Part shown: piece after piece, positions 51,858-61,071 of the stretch
How the letters are laid out: the number at the start of each line of letters is the position of its first letter
Numbering within the stretch: position 1 is the stretch's first letter
DNA from: Rhodocyclaceae bacterium
GTDB taxonomy: Bacteria; Pseudomonadota; Gammaproteobacteria; Burkholderiales; Rhodocyclaceae
Assembly: GCA_023230455.1 (NCBI GenBank)
Contig: JALNXH010000003.1
Location: forward strand, 1 to 64,000
Reading direction: 5' to 3'
DNA: 64,000 nucleotides
Translations under genes and position numbers: made by a program
Notes under the pieces: model-generated
The model's input: only the letters and a program-made list of their open reading frames with translations
The model's database searches: none
What the model was told of the DNA's origin: nothing

Positions 51858-53059
51858 TCCCGCGCCGACGCATCGAAATCGAGGCGGCGGACATCGGCGA
51901 TTTTTTTGCCGCGCCGTTCCTCTCCCACCGCCGCCATCGTGACGTGCACGTCTTCGAGGGCGCGTTGGCGGCCTATCTGGGGTGTCCCCAGGTGCGCGCG
52001 GTGAGCAGTGGGCGCGACGCGTTGCGGGTGATCCTGGCGGCGCTGGAACTGCGCCCCGGCGACGAGATCGTGATACCGGCCTATACGCTGGGCGAACTGG
52101 TGCCGTTTTTGCAGCGCGACGGCTATCGCCCGATCGCGGCCGATGTCGATAGCCGCAGCTACAACGTCACCGTCGATACCGTGGCGGCTGCGCTGACGCC
52201 GCGGACGCGGGCGATTCTGGTGTTGCATGCCTTCGGCGCGCCGTGCGACATCGTCGGGATCGGCGAACTGGCGCGCACCCACGCGATTCCGCTGATCGAG
52301 GACTGTGCGCATGCGCTGGGGGCAACGGCGGGGGCGCGAAAAGTCGGCACCTTCGGCCGCGCCGGGTTTTTCAGCTTCGAAGTCAACAAGCCGGTGGCCA
52401 CCTTCGGCGGCGGTATCGTCGCCACCGCCGATGCGGAACTGGCGCGGCGCATCGACGGCCTCATCGACCGGCGTCCGGCAACGGAATGGCCGGCATTGCG
52501 CAAGGCGGTGTTCAAAATGGCCGAAGAAATGGCGGTGCGCAGCCCCTTGTACGGCGTTGCTGCCGCCCTGATGTTTTCCGAACGGCGCTCCGGCGCGTTC
52601 GAGCGCCATTACCGCCGCTTCCACGACCGGGTAAGAACCCAGGAGCTCGCCTACAGCGGCTTCCAGGCCCGCGTCGGTTTGCGCCGGCTGCGCCGGCTAG
52701 ATCAGCGCAATGCGCAAATGAACGCGCACTGGGAGGAATTGCGGCGCCGGCTCGACGGAACGCCGTTGGTGCCGCAACAGCGCGACCGTTTCGGCACGCC
52801 GGCGTTCTACAACTTCGCCGCCGCCGTTCCGGGGGCGCTCGCTCCGCTGCGCGATGCCGCGCGTCGGGCAGGCATCGATATCGCCATTCGCGGCGAAGCG
52901 ATGGACGATGTGGCCGCGCTGCTGGGGCAAGGCGGCTGCCCGAATGCGGCCGCGCTGTTCGGGTCGCTGGCGCTGCTGCCGCTGCATGGTGGTGTCGCGC
53001 CGCTCCGCCTCGATGCGATGGCGCAACGTCTCCGTACCGTGCTGGCAGCGGTCCGATGA
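51854..53059 (+). CDS. DegT/DnrJ/EryC1/StrS-family sugar aminotransferase
   Basis: 401 residues; ATG overlaps the preceding stop. PLP-fold markers: AVSSGRDALRVILAAL, GDEIVIPAYTLGELVPF, IEDCAHALGATAG and the PLP-Lys segment FFSFEVNKPVATFGGG with Lys in the expected place. Such enzymes aminate keto-sugar nucleotides to make deoxyamino sugars, or act as 3-amino dehydratase-type variants. The stop overlaps the radical SAM gene start (ATGA). The three genes are clearly translationally coupled and probably build one modified sugar or small molecule. Confidence 0.88.
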   Translation: MIPRRRIEIEAADIGDFFAAPFLSHRRHRDVHVFEGALAAYLGCPQVRAVSSGRDALRVILAALELRPGDEIVIPAYTLGELVPFLQRDGYRPIAADVDSRSYNVTVDTVAAALTPRTRAILVLHAFGAPCDIVGIGELARTHAIPLIEDCAHALGATAGARKVGTFGRAGFFSFEVNKPVATFGGGIVATADAELARRIDGLIDRRPATEWPALRKAVFKMAEEMAVRSPLYGVAAALMFSERRSGAFERHYRRFHDRVRTQELAYSGFQARVGLRRLRRLDQRNAQMNAHWEELRRRLDGTPLVPQQRDRFGTPAFYNFAAAVPGALAPLRDAARRAGIDIAIRGEAMDDVAALLGQGGCPNAAALFGSLALLPLHGGVAPLRLDAMAQRLRTVLAAVR

Positions 53060-54468
53060 GCGGGGTCGTTCTGCTGCGCGTCGACCGCGCGAATGGCAGC
53101 GAGGGCCATCCGCGCCATGTGCATCCCGCCCTCGACCTGAAATATGTCCAGGCCGGCCTACAGGTAGCCGGGTGTCCGTCGGTACCGATCGTCGATGGCT
53201 GGCGGGATGGCGGTGGCCCGGCAAGTTGGGTGGCGCAGGCGCTGCGCCATGCGCCGCGCGTCGTCGCCATCAAGGCCGCCAGTTGGTGTCTGAGCGAAGC
53301 GACGGAATGTGCGGCGGCGCTCAAGCGGCATGGCGTGACGACCGTCGCTATCGGCCAGCAGGTCGAGCACCGTCAGCGCCTGCGCGATCCGCGCTGGATG
53401 GCGGCGTTCGACGTGGCGCTGCTCGGCGAACCCGAACAGGAGTTGACGCGCTGCATTGCTGGATTGCTCGCCGGAAACCCGGACCGGGCGCACCTGCTCG
53501 AGCACTATCGGGCGGCGTTCGAGGCCGGCCGCCGCTTCCAGGTTGCTGATCCGGCGGTGCTGCCGCGGCCCGCGTTCGATGCCGGCGAACTCGCCGCCTA
53601 TCCTTTCCCGTTCCCGGTTGCCGCGGCCCCCTTGCACCGCTGGGGCTACGCGATGACGGCCTGGGGCTGCCCGCACGCCTGCCTGCATTGCACCGCCATC
53701 GTGCGCAAGAGCACGCAGCGTGGTTTGCAGAAGCGCGCGCCGCGCGACGTGGCGGACGAGGTGGCAGGGTTGCTGGAGCGGGGGGCGCAGGCGATTTCCT
53801 TTGAGGACGATACGTTGTTCGCCGATGGCCGCCATTTCCTCGCCCTGTGCGAGGAGTTCGCGCGCCGCCGCCTGATTTTCCGCTGGATGGCCAACGCCCG
53901 GCCCGACGAACTGGACGACGCCCTGCTGCGGGCGGCCGTCGAGAGCGGCGGCTGCTGCCTGAAAGTCGGCGTCGAAACCGGCGTCCCGCGCCTCATCGAG
54001 GCGCTCGGCAAGGCCCGTTGCGGCGAGCGGTGGCTTGCCCGCACCGAGGCCGGCTTCGCCGCGCTGCGCCGTCACGGCATGGCCTCCGTCGCGTTGTTCA
54101 TGGTCGGCCTGCCGGGTGAGACCGAGCCGGACGTCGATCAGTCGATCCGGCTGGCGCTGCGCATCGCGCCGGATTACGTCCAGGTGCAGCAATTCACCGC
54201 CTACCCCGATATCGGCTTGTGGACCCGGGCGGCGTCAGCGGGCGACCCGGACGCGCTGTACCACTACGGCGCCGCCGCCGATTTTCCGGCGCGGATGCAG
54301 CGTCGGTTCTACCGTCGGTTCTATTTGCGTCCGCGGTTCGTTTTTGCTCATGCGGTGCGCTATTGGCGACATTATCTGCATCCGGCGGGGCAGGGCGCCA
54401 GCGCACGTGCGCTGCGCTTCATCGTGCCTTTCGGCAAACGGACCGCGGCGTCATTTCGTTCCCGCTAG
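53056..54468 (+). CDS. Radical SAM protein with B12-binding-like N-terminal domain
   Basis: 470 residues. The 4Fe-4S motif is CPHACLHC (CX3CX2C), after WGYAMTAWG. Downstream, ISFEDDTLFADGRHFLALCE and VGVETGVPRLIEAL match the B12-radical-SAM (BchE/P-methylase) barrel. The first 180 residues have the Rossmann-like layout of a cobalamin-binding domain, but I do not see the base-off DxHxxG motif, so B12 use is doubtful. Substrate unknown; the preceding GT9 and aminotransferase suggest a sugar or lipid-linked precursor. The 3' end overlaps the convergent membrane glycosyltransferase gene by 18 bp. Confidence 0.85.
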   Translation: MSGVVLLRVDRANGSEGHPRHVHPALDLKYVQAGLQVAGCPSVPIVDGWRDGGGPASWVAQALRHAPRVVAIKAASWCLSEATECAAALKRHGVTTVAIGQQVEHRQRLRDPRWMAAFDVALLGEPEQELTRCIAGLLAGNPDRAHLLEHYRAAFEAGRRFQVADPAVLPRPAFDAGELAAYPFPFPVAAAPLHRWGYAMTAWGCPHACLHCTAIVRKSTQRGLQKRAPRDVADEVAGLLERGAQAISFEDDTLFADGRHFLALCEEFARRRLIFRWMANARPDELDDALLRAAVESGGCCLKVGVETGVPRLIEALGKARCGERWLARTEAGFAALRRHGMASVALFMVGLPGETEPDVDQSIRLALRIAPDYVQVQQFTAYPDIGLWTRAASAGDPDALYHYGAAADFPARMQRRFYRRFYLRPRFVFAHAVRYWRHYLHPAGQGASARALRFIVPFGKRTAASFRSR

Positions 54469-55698
54469 CGCATGAGCCCGGGCCGTTTCCAGCCGTCGCA
54501 CCGCGAGCCAGAGTGCCACTGCCACCAGCGCGGCGCCCGGCTGGATGCCGCTGGCCCAGGCAAACTCGCGCAGACCGAGCAGGGCCGCGGCGCAGATGGC
54601 GAGGGCCGGTGGCTCCCAGCGTGCCGCGCCGCGCTGCCGCATGTCGGCCCACAGCCATGCCAGGGCGGGAACCATCAGCACCAGGTCGTAGAGATAGACC
54701 ATCGGTACGGCCAGCAGGGTCGCCGAGCAGAGGATCGAACAGCGCAAATCGCCGCGCTCGTCGATGTCGCCGGAGCGGCGCCAGGCCCAGACCACCAGCA
54801 GCAGGGCGCACAGCGTTGCGACGATCTGGCCGTACCAGGCCAGCGCCGGCTTCAGGCCCAGCGAGTGGAGAAAACTGAGCACGCTGGTCATGGCCTGCCA
54901 TTTGTAGGCGCCGGCCTGGAATCCGGCGAAATTGTTGGCGACGGTGCCGATGAAGCCGTACCAGACGTCGATACCGAAGGCCAGGGCGCTGGCGAGCATC
55001 AGGAATACGACGCTGAGGCTGGCGCTGACGAAGGTGCGCCAATGTCCCGCGGCGATCAGCGCGAATGGGATCAAGATGCCGAAATGCGGCTTGCAGCTGG
55101 CCAGCCCGATCAGCATGCCGGCGATCATCGGCCGCGTGGCGATCAGGGCCAGTCCGAGCGCAATCAGTCCGGCGGTGAGGAAGCCGGTCTGGCCATACAT
55201 GATGTTGAAAAATACTGGCGGCGTCGCCAGTGCAAACAGCCAGAATTCCCGGTCATGCAGGATGCGACGGAGAGCTGCCAGATAGGGCAGCGCCGTCGCC
55301 GCCAGCCAGGCGATGTAGGCGCCGAAATACGACAGGTAGGCCAGCGGTGCGGCGAAGAAAATGAACATCGGCGGGTACAGCCACGGCGGGAATCCGACCT
55401 GCCGCGCCTGTTCGTCCGACAGCGTTCCGTCGTAAGCCGCCTGGGCCGCCTGAAGTGTTGCCGCATACATCTGCCGGCCCAGATACAGATGACTGGCTTC
55501 TTCCTGCCGCAGCAGCAGCGATGCGGCATAGAGCGAGGTGTAATCGGTGAACAGCGGCGTTTCGCCGTTCTTCGCGGCATGGAACCCCTCCCGGTGGACA
55601 TAGATCGCGCTGGCGAGGTAGGCGATGAAGATCATTCCGCCGAGGATGGCCGGCCAGCGCAGGGAGAGCCGCGGGAACGTGGACTTCGCAGGTTGCAT
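54451..55698 (-). CDS. GT87-like (DUF2029) polytopic membrane glycosyltransferase
   Basis: 415 residues from ATG 55696-55698; a longer frame to 55956 has no credible signal. About ten membrane helices. GFPPWLYPPMFIFFAAPLAY and MYGQTGFLTAGLIALGLAL, with LASCKPHFGILIPFALIAAG, are typical of the DUF2029/GT87 polyprenyl-phosphate-mannose-dependent transferases (the YPP and QTG motifs). It likely adds a sugar to an exported glycan or lipid from the periplasmic face. It converges with the radical SAM gene and is divergent from the oxidase-like gene at 55769, with about 70 bp for promoters. Confidence 0.8.
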   Translation of the reverse strand: MQPAKSTFPRLSLRWPAILGGMIFIAYLASAIYVHREGFHAAKNGETPLFTDYTSLYAASLLLRQEEASHLYLGRQMYAATLQAAQAAYDGTLSDEQARQVGFPPWLYPPMFIFFAAPLAYLSYFGAYIAWLAATALPYLAALRRILHDREFWLFALATPPVFFNIMYGQTGFLTAGLIALGLALIATRPMIAGMLIGLASCKPHFGILIPFALIAAGHWRTFVSASLSVVFLMLASALAFGIDVWYGFIGTVANNFAGFQAGAYKWQAMTSVLSFLHSLGLKPALAWYGQIVATLCALLLVVWAWRRSGDIDERGDLRCSILCSATLLAVPMVYLYDLVLMVPALAWLWADMRQRGAARWEPPALAICAAALLGLREFAWASGIQPGAALVAVALWLAVRRLETARAHALAGTK

Positions 55699-55768
55699 GG
55701 GACAATACGTGCCGGTAGAGGGTTTTATCGAGTGTGTGCGATGGTAGGGACGAATCTTGCCTTCCGCA

Positions 55769-57157
55769 ATGCGAAAATGCCCGCCGCGCAAACTCCGTGC
55801 TTCCGTCATCTTGCTCAACTGTCTGAATTTCCCTGTTGCCGACGCATCGGCCCGCCACCGTGCCGGCGCCTGGCTGATGCTGGCGACAGCGGCCGTGGCC
55901 GCCGCCGGCCTGTTCGCCATCCTCATTGCGCTGGCGCGGGTGCCGGCGCTCGGCACGCTGTTCCCCGGCCCGCAGTTCTATCGCGTGGCGCTGACCTTGC
56001 ATGTCAACCTTTCGCAATGGGTCTGGTTCATGGCATTTGCCGGGATGCTGTGGAGTTTCGCCTCTCGTCGCGCATCGATCGCCGCGGATTGGCTGGCTTT
56101 TGCGCTGGCCTGCGGCGGAGCGCTGGCGATGTCGGTTTCTCCGCTGTTCGGGCCGGCGTTGCCGGTGATGAGCAACTACATGCCGGTGCTCGGCGGGCCG
56201 CTGTTCATGGCCGGGCTGCTGGCGTACGGACTGGCGGTGCTGATCAAGGCCGTCCTGGTTCTGTACGAGGGCCTGCCGCTGGCCGAACCGATGGAACGCG
56301 CCACGCGCATCGGTCTGGCGATGTCCGCCGTCAGCGTGCTGGCCGCGCTGGCGATCCTGGCATGGAGCCATCTCTCGGCGGCGGGTGCGTTGAGCGGCGA
56401 TGCCTATTTTGAGACGCTGTTCTGGGGCGCCGGGCATGTCTGGCAATTCTCCCTGACCACATTGATGACACTGTGCTGGATCGGACTGGTCGCCACGCAG
56501 CCGAACGTACCGCCGTCGCCGCGCTGTCTTGGCGCGCTGTATGGGTTGGGCGCCGCCCCGGCCGTCGCCGCGCTGGCGATCCCGCTGTTCGTCAGCCCGG
56601 GCGAGCGTACCTATTTCGTCATCTTCACCGAGCTGATGCGCTGGACCAGTTGGGAAATTCCGCTCGCCGTCGGTCTGCTGGTCGTCGCCCGGGCCCGCCG
56701 TGGCGGCGCGGCATTGCCGGCTGGAGTCGGCCTCTCGCTGCTGCTTTTTGTTTGTGGCCTGCTTCTCGGCGCCGCCATCGATGCCCAGACGACGCTGGTC
56801 ACTGCGCACTATCACGGCACGGTCGGTTCCGTCACGCTGACCTTCATGGTGTTCACCTATCGCGTCCTGCCGCTGCTGGGTTTCGGCAGTCCGCGACCGC
56901 AGGCGGTCCGCCGCCAACTGGCGCTGTACGGCTGGGGCATTCTGCTGATGATGGCGGGTCTGGCCGGCGCCGGCGCGATGGGAGCCCCGCGCAAGCTGCC
57001 GGGCAACCTGGGCTTCGAATTCGGTATCGAGACCGTCTCCCGCCTGTTGCTGGGGGTCGGCGGCACGCTCGCCACGGTCGGCATTCTGATGTTTTCCGGC
57101 CTGATCGCGCTGCGCCTGGCAGGCGTCCGCGGCGTTCCCAGTCCATGTCTGCCATGA
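55769..57157 (+). CDS. Divergent heme-copper oxidase subunit I-like membrane protein (1)
   Basis: 462 residues from ATG 55769 (TTG 55757 is possible), about twelve membrane helices. Heme-copper oxidase/NorB fold markers: His78 in LTLHVNLSQWVWF (helix II, low-spin heme ligand position), His223 in FWGAGHVWQF (helix VI, metal-site position), and His347/His349 in TAHYHGTVGSVTLTFM (helix X, both heme ligands). The His-His pair expected in helix VII is missing; that region reads PGERTYFVIFTELM. CuB or FeB binding is therefore unlikely, so it is probably not an O2 or NO reductase. It may be a heme b quinol-cytochrome electron carrier. The stop overlaps the next start (ATGA). Confidence 0.75.
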   Translation: MRKCPPRKLRASVILLNCLNFPVADASARHRAGAWLMLATAAVAAAGLFAILIALARVPALGTLFPGPQFYRVALTLHVNLSQWVWFMAFAGMLWSFASRRASIAADWLAFALACGGALAMSVSPLFGPALPVMSNYMPVLGGPLFMAGLLAYGLAVLIKAVLVLYEGLPLAEPMERATRIGLAMSAVSVLAALAILAWSHLSAAGALSGDAYFETLFWGAGHVWQFSLTTLMTLCWIGLVATQPNVPPSPRCLGALYGLGAAPAVAALAIPLFVSPGERTYFVIFTELMRWTSWEIPLAVGLLVVARARRGGAALPAGVGLSLLLFVCGLLLGAAIDAQTTLVTAHYHGTVGSVTLTFMVFTYRVLPLLGFGSPRPQAVRRQLALYGWGILLMMAGLAGAGAMGAPRKLPGNLGFEFGIETVSRLLLGVGGTLATVGILMFSGLIALRLAGVRGVPSPCLP

Positions 57158-59046
57158 GCCTGTCGGCGACCGCACCCCCGCCCGCCCGCCTGCTTGCGAC
57201 CGCCTGGTTCGGCCTTGCGCTGGCGGCGCTCGGCCTTTCGGTCCTGGCGGCCCTGGCGCTGATCGCCGTGCGACTGCCTTTTTTCGACCACGGAATGCGC
57301 GCCGTCGTCCCGCTGCTCGCGCTGCATGCGGTGCTTGCCGCACCGCTCTGGCTGTTGTCCGCGACCGCCGGAGTCTTGGCGCTGATTGCGTCCCGACCCG
57401 GAATCGTTGCGTGGGGCAGCTGGTGGCTGGCGCTGGCTGGAACCGTCGCGCTGGTCGTTTCGCCCGTCTTTGGGGGCGGGGTGTCGCTCTCCGGCCTGTT
57501 TCTGCTGCCGATGCTCGACAATGCGCTGTTTCTCGGCGGCATGGGGACGTTCGCCCTGGCGCTCGGGATCGTCGTGGTGCGCAGCCTGCCGTCGATGTGG
57601 CGATTTGCCGGCGGGCCGCCGTGGCAGGTGGCGCTGGCCTGGGTGCTGCCGGCGTTGGCCGGGGTTCTGGCGTTGGCGCTGGCCGTGGCTGTCCGGGCGG
57701 ATAGCGTTGCCGGACTGGTCGAACCCCTGTGGGGCGTCGATCACGCCCTGCAATTCGTCTACGTCCTGCTGCTCGTGGCTGCCTGGGCGGCGCTGGCCGA
57801 AGCGCTCTGGCCCGGCGTATTCCTGCACCGCCGCCTGCTGCATGGCGTGCTGGGTCTTGCGCTGTTCCCCGTTGCGGGCGTCATTGCCCTGACGATCGTG
57901 TTTCCTGCCGGCAGTGCGGAATACATCGACGGGATTTTCTGGCTCGCGCGCTGGGCTTTCTGGCCGGCGGCAGCGCTGTTGGCGACCGTTCTGACGTTCC
58001 GCTTGGTAACGCAGGTGCGGCGGCATTCCCTCAACATCGAACAGCAGGGCCTTGCGCTGTCGCTGCTGCTGTTTGCCGCGGGGGCTGCTGCGGGCGCGGC
58101 CGTCAGCAGTGACCCGATCGCGACGCCGGCGTTTCTTCACGGCACCCTGGGGGCGCTCACGCTGGCCGGCCTGCTGGCGTGGCAGCGTTGGCTGGCGGGT
58201 CATGTGGGCGCGGACAGGTATCCCGGCCGGCCGTCGCGCATCGCCCTCGTCTATGGAGCGACCCAGTTGTTGCTCGTCGTTGCGCCGACCATCGTAGAAA
58301 CAGCGGGCGCCGGGCACGATGGGTTCCGGGTTTTCGGCGCGACTGTGCAAACGGCGGCGATGTGGGTCGCCCGCGCTGGCGGTGCCGCCGCCGCCCTGGC
58401 GTTGGCCGCCTGCGTTCTGAACGGCCTGCGCAGCACGGCCGAGCGTCGTTCGCCGAACAGCGAACGACGTCGCGACATGCGCCCGTTCGCGATCGGCATC
58501 ACCTTGCTGCTGGTGGCCGGCGGCGGCTGGCTGGTGCAATCCGTGCCGCGCTCGGACGGTGCGTTCGTTCCGCGTGAGCATGCGGCGGAACGCCTCAAGG
58601 CGGACATCGAACAGCGCTTCCAGCAAGGCGTGATCATGCTCCATGCGAAGCAATACGAGCACGCGCTGACTGCCTTCCATCGCGTGCTGCAACTGGCGCC
58701 GGAAATGCCCGAGGCGTATGTGAATACCGGTTTTGCCCTGCTCGGCATGCAGCGCTACAAGGAGGCGGCCGACTTTTTCGAAAGCGCCACGCAGTTGCGC
58801 ACCACCCAGGTCAATGCCTACTACGGGCTGGCCGTGGCGCTTGAAGGCCTGGGCGATCTGCCCGGCGCGCTGGGGGCGATGAGAACCTATGTACACCTTT
58901 CGAAACCCGACGACCCGTTCCGTCCGAAGGCGGAGGCGGCGATCTGGGAATGGAGCGCAGCGCGGTCGGCGACCACGCCTTCCCGGTCTGCCGGGGATGG
59001 CGCTGACGCGCAACCTCCCGCGATTCCTAGCGGTGCGCTACGGTGA
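57154..59046 (+). CDS. Divergent oxidase subunit I-like protein (2) fused to TPR domain
   Basis: 630 residues; ATG 57154 overlaps the previous stop (ATG 57145 is an alternative). The first 430 residues repeat the pattern of the previous protein: LLALHAVLAAPLWLL with His58 (helix II), LWGVDHALQF (helix VI), and FLHGTLGALTLAGLLAW (helix X). The first His of the helix X pair is replaced by Phe, so only a low-spin heme b site seems left. After a further helix near 455 come about 100-120 residues of TPR repeats (QQGVIMLHAKQYEHALTAFH, AYVNTGFALLGMQRYKEAAD). The TPR part probably docks partner proteins in the periplasm. Confidence 0.75.
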   Translation: MSLSATAPPPARLLATAWFGLALAALGLSVLAALALIAVRLPFFDHGMRAVVPLLALHAVLAAPLWLLSATAGVLALIASRPGIVAWGSWWLALAGTVALVVSPVFGGGVSLSGLFLLPMLDNALFLGGMGTFALALGIVVVRSLPSMWRFAGGPPWQVALAWVLPALAGVLALALAVAVRADSVAGLVEPLWGVDHALQFVYVLLLVAAWAALAEALWPGVFLHRRLLHGVLGLALFPVAGVIALTIVFPAGSAEYIDGIFWLARWAFWPAAALLATVLTFRLVTQVRRHSLNIEQQGLALSLLLFAAGAAAGAAVSSDPIATPAFLHGTLGALTLAGLLAWQRWLAGHVGADRYPGRPSRIALVYGATQLLLVVAPTIVETAGAGHDGFRVFGATVQTAAMWVARAGGAAAALALAACVLNGLRSTAERRSPNSERRRDMRPFAIGITLLLVAGGGWLVQSVPRSDGAFVPREHAAERLKADIEQRFQQGVIMLHAKQYEHALTAFHRVLQLAPEMPEAYVNTGFALLGMQRYKEAADFFESATQLRTTQVNAYYGLAVALEGLGDLPGALGAMRTYVHLSKPDDPFRPKAEAAIWEWSAARSATTPSRSAGDGADAQPPAIPSGALR

Positions 59047-59491
59047 TGACGATATCGTTGACCGCGTCGCGGACTTGCGTCACCTGGACATGGGGTGCGT
59101 CGGCCAGGCCCGGCGTGAGCAATCCGTACATGTATTGCATGTCGGCGTCGTCGGCGGCGCTCACCTCGATGCGGATGACCACGTCGGCAAATTCCTTCGA
59201 CGCGCAAATCCGGGCTACGCCGGTGAGCATCTGTTCGAGGCTGGAATGACGGCGCTTCAGGCTGTCGAGCGAAATCGAAATGTAGATCGAGTCGATGCTG
59301 CGGCCGTCCTCGCGGGTTCCGCGCAGGCCGTGGCTGAATCCATGGCGGCTGATCGAATACGACAGCCGTTCATGCAGTTCGGCGATGCGCTGCTCCCGTT
59401 CGACGTGCAGAGGCTTTATCGCTGTGCAGCCGCAGAGGATGCCGATCGTTACAAACAATAGCGCCGGTAAGAGTCTTGCCACAGTACGCAA
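59027..59491 (-). CDS. Small exported lipoprotein of unknown function
   Basis: 154 residues. Signal peptide with lipobox ILCGC near residue 21. The mature part contains ISISLDSLKRRHSSLEQMLT and FADVVIRIEVSAADDADMQY, an alternating alpha/beta pattern. No family is recognised. The 3' end overlaps the convergent TPR fusion gene by 20 bp. Divergent from the porin gene at 59653 across 161 bp with no obvious operator. Confidence 0.75.
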   Translation of the reverse strand: MRTVARLLPALLFVTIGILCGCTAIKPLHVEREQRIAELHERLSYSISRHGFSHGLRGTREDGRSIDSIYISISLDSLKRRHSSLEQMLTGVARICASKEFADVVIRIEVSAADDADMQYMYGLLTPGLADAPHVQVTQVRDAVNDIVITVAHR

Positions 59492-59652
59492 TGCTCAATC
59501 TCCTTGGGGAGGGATTCGAATGTCGCAAGAATAACCGATCCTTTGTCGTCATACCCTCATCGAACTTGCGGTTTTGAGTCAGAATTACCGGGCGGGATGA
59601 AAATTCGAATCGGGGTAGGGTGAAATTTCTTTCGTATTTCAAGGGGCCAGGC

Positions 59653-61050
59653 ATGGGTTACTTTCGCAGCATCGTGCAGGGGGGCGCGTTCCTTCTGTTC
59701 ACCGGATTTTTTGTTCCTGTGCATGCGGAGTCGTCCGCCGAGGCGAAGATAAAGGCGCTTGAGGCCAGACTTGAGCAGTCGATGGCGCTGATCGAGCAAC
59801 TGGCGGCCAAGGTCAGCCAGCTCGAACAGGCGGGTGCCGGCGTGCGCGAGGTGCAGACGCAGTCTGCCCGGCAGTCGGCCAAGATCGAACAGATCGAGCA
59901 ACATGTCGCTAGCCTCGGCAGCGGCGTTGCCCGGCACTCGGGCGATGTCGGCCTGCCGCTTCACGGTTTCGCGGACGTCGGGCTGGTGAAGAGCGGCGAG
60001 GACAATCCGGTGTTCGGAAAAGGCCCCAAGGGCGCCACCGTGGGAACCGTGAGTCTGTACATGGCGCCTCAATTCACCGAACGCGTGCGCAGTCTTGTCG
60101 AGCTGGCGTTCGAAGTCGATGCCGGCGGGGATGTGGAAACCGATCTCGAACGCGTTCAGATCGGATATGCCTTCAGCGATGCCGCCATCGCCTGGCTGGG
60201 CCGTTTCCATACTCCGTACGGCTATTGGAATACGGCTTTCCACCATGGCGCGCAGATTCAGCCCTCGCTCACGCGGCCCCGTCTCATCGATTTCGAGGAT
60301 GACGGCGGGATTCTTCCGGCGCATACCACGGGCCTCTGGTTGACCGGTGCCGTCGCTGCCGAGTCGGGCCGTTTCGGGTATGACATCTATCTCGGCAATG
60401 CGCCGCAGATCAACGGCACCGCGGTCGGGTCGGCCCTTTCGGCGGTGACTACGGGGGGCTTCAGCCCGGCGCTGAATGCCCTCGGCGCGGCCGGGTATGC
60501 CGGATCGGGAACGCTCAACATGCGGCAGGCCGGCAGTGACCGCCACCGGACTTCGACCGGGTTCAACGCTTGGCTGGAGCCCCGTTTTGCGAAAGGGCTG
60601 CGTATCGGTCTGCATGGCTTGCGCACGACCGTGGTCGACGATTCAGCGGATGCGAACGAGACCCGTCTGAACATGTTTGGCGGCTATTTAACCTATCTCG
60701 GCGAACCGTGGGAAATCGTCGGCGAATACTACAGGTTCCGCAACCGCGACCTGTCCGGTGCGACTGGCAACCACGGCAGCTGGGCGGGTTTCGCGCAGGT
60801 CGGCCATACCTTCGGGGCCTGGACGCCCTATGCGCGGACCGAGCGGGCGCAGCTGGATCAGGACGACAACTATTTCGCTGTCTTGGAGAGCGGCCGTTCG
60901 TACAAACGCAGCGCCTTCGGCGTGCGCTATGACGTCGATCCCAAGGCGGCGTTGAAGGTGGAAATCAATCGCACGCATCAGGACGATCTGGGAACCGCCG
61001 GCAGCGACAGCTATGTCGAGACCCGTGCGCAATACTCGATTCGTTTCTGA
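59653..61050 (+). CDS. Porin-like outer-membrane protein with N-terminal coiled coil
   Basis: 465 residues. ATG 59653 has AAGGGG 7 nt upstream; a GTG at 59620 would add 11 residues. Signal peptide ends VHA. Residues about 27-85 form a coiled coil with heptads (KIKALEARLEQSMALIEQLA), as in many proteobacterial porins that trimerise. A barrel of about 16 strands ends RAQYSIRF with terminal Phe. It resembles phosphate-selective or similar anion porins, although specificity is unproven. It precedes the phosphate-binding-like gene by 21 bp, and such pairs are common. Confidence 0.85.
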   Translation: MGYFRSIVQGGAFLLFTGFFVPVHAESSAEAKIKALEARLEQSMALIEQLAAKVSQLEQAGAGVREVQTQSARQSAKIEQIEQHVASLGSGVARHSGDVGLPLHGFADVGLVKSGEDNPVFGKGPKGATVGTVSLYMAPQFTERVRSLVELAFEVDAGGDVETDLERVQIGYAFSDAAIAWLGRFHTPYGYWNTAFHHGAQIQPSLTRPRLIDFEDDGGILPAHTTGLWLTGAVAAESGRFGYDIYLGNAPQINGTAVGSALSAVTTGGFSPALNALGAAGYAGSGTLNMRQAGSDRHRTSTGFNAWLEPRFAKGLRIGLHGLRTTVVDDSADANETRLNMFGGYLTYLGEPWEIVGEYYRFRNRDLSGATGNHGSWAGFAQVGHTFGAWTPYARTERAQLDQDDNYFAVLESGRSYKRSAFGVRYDVDPKAALKVEINRTHQDDLGTAGSDSYVETRAQYSIRF

Positions 61051-61071
61051 CCCTGGAATGGACCTTCTGTC

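Noticed and set aside
55769..57157. Annotation as a functional cytochrome c oxidase or nitric oxide reductase subunit
   Set aside because: The helix VII His-His pair is absent and no subunit II or NorC gene is adjacent, so catalytic function is not supported.
55253..59013. Very long minus-strand frames opposite the oxidase-like genes
   Set aside because: Arg/Gln/His-rich low-complexity products without any family pattern; the plus-strand frames have clear membrane helices and heme-ligand motifs.
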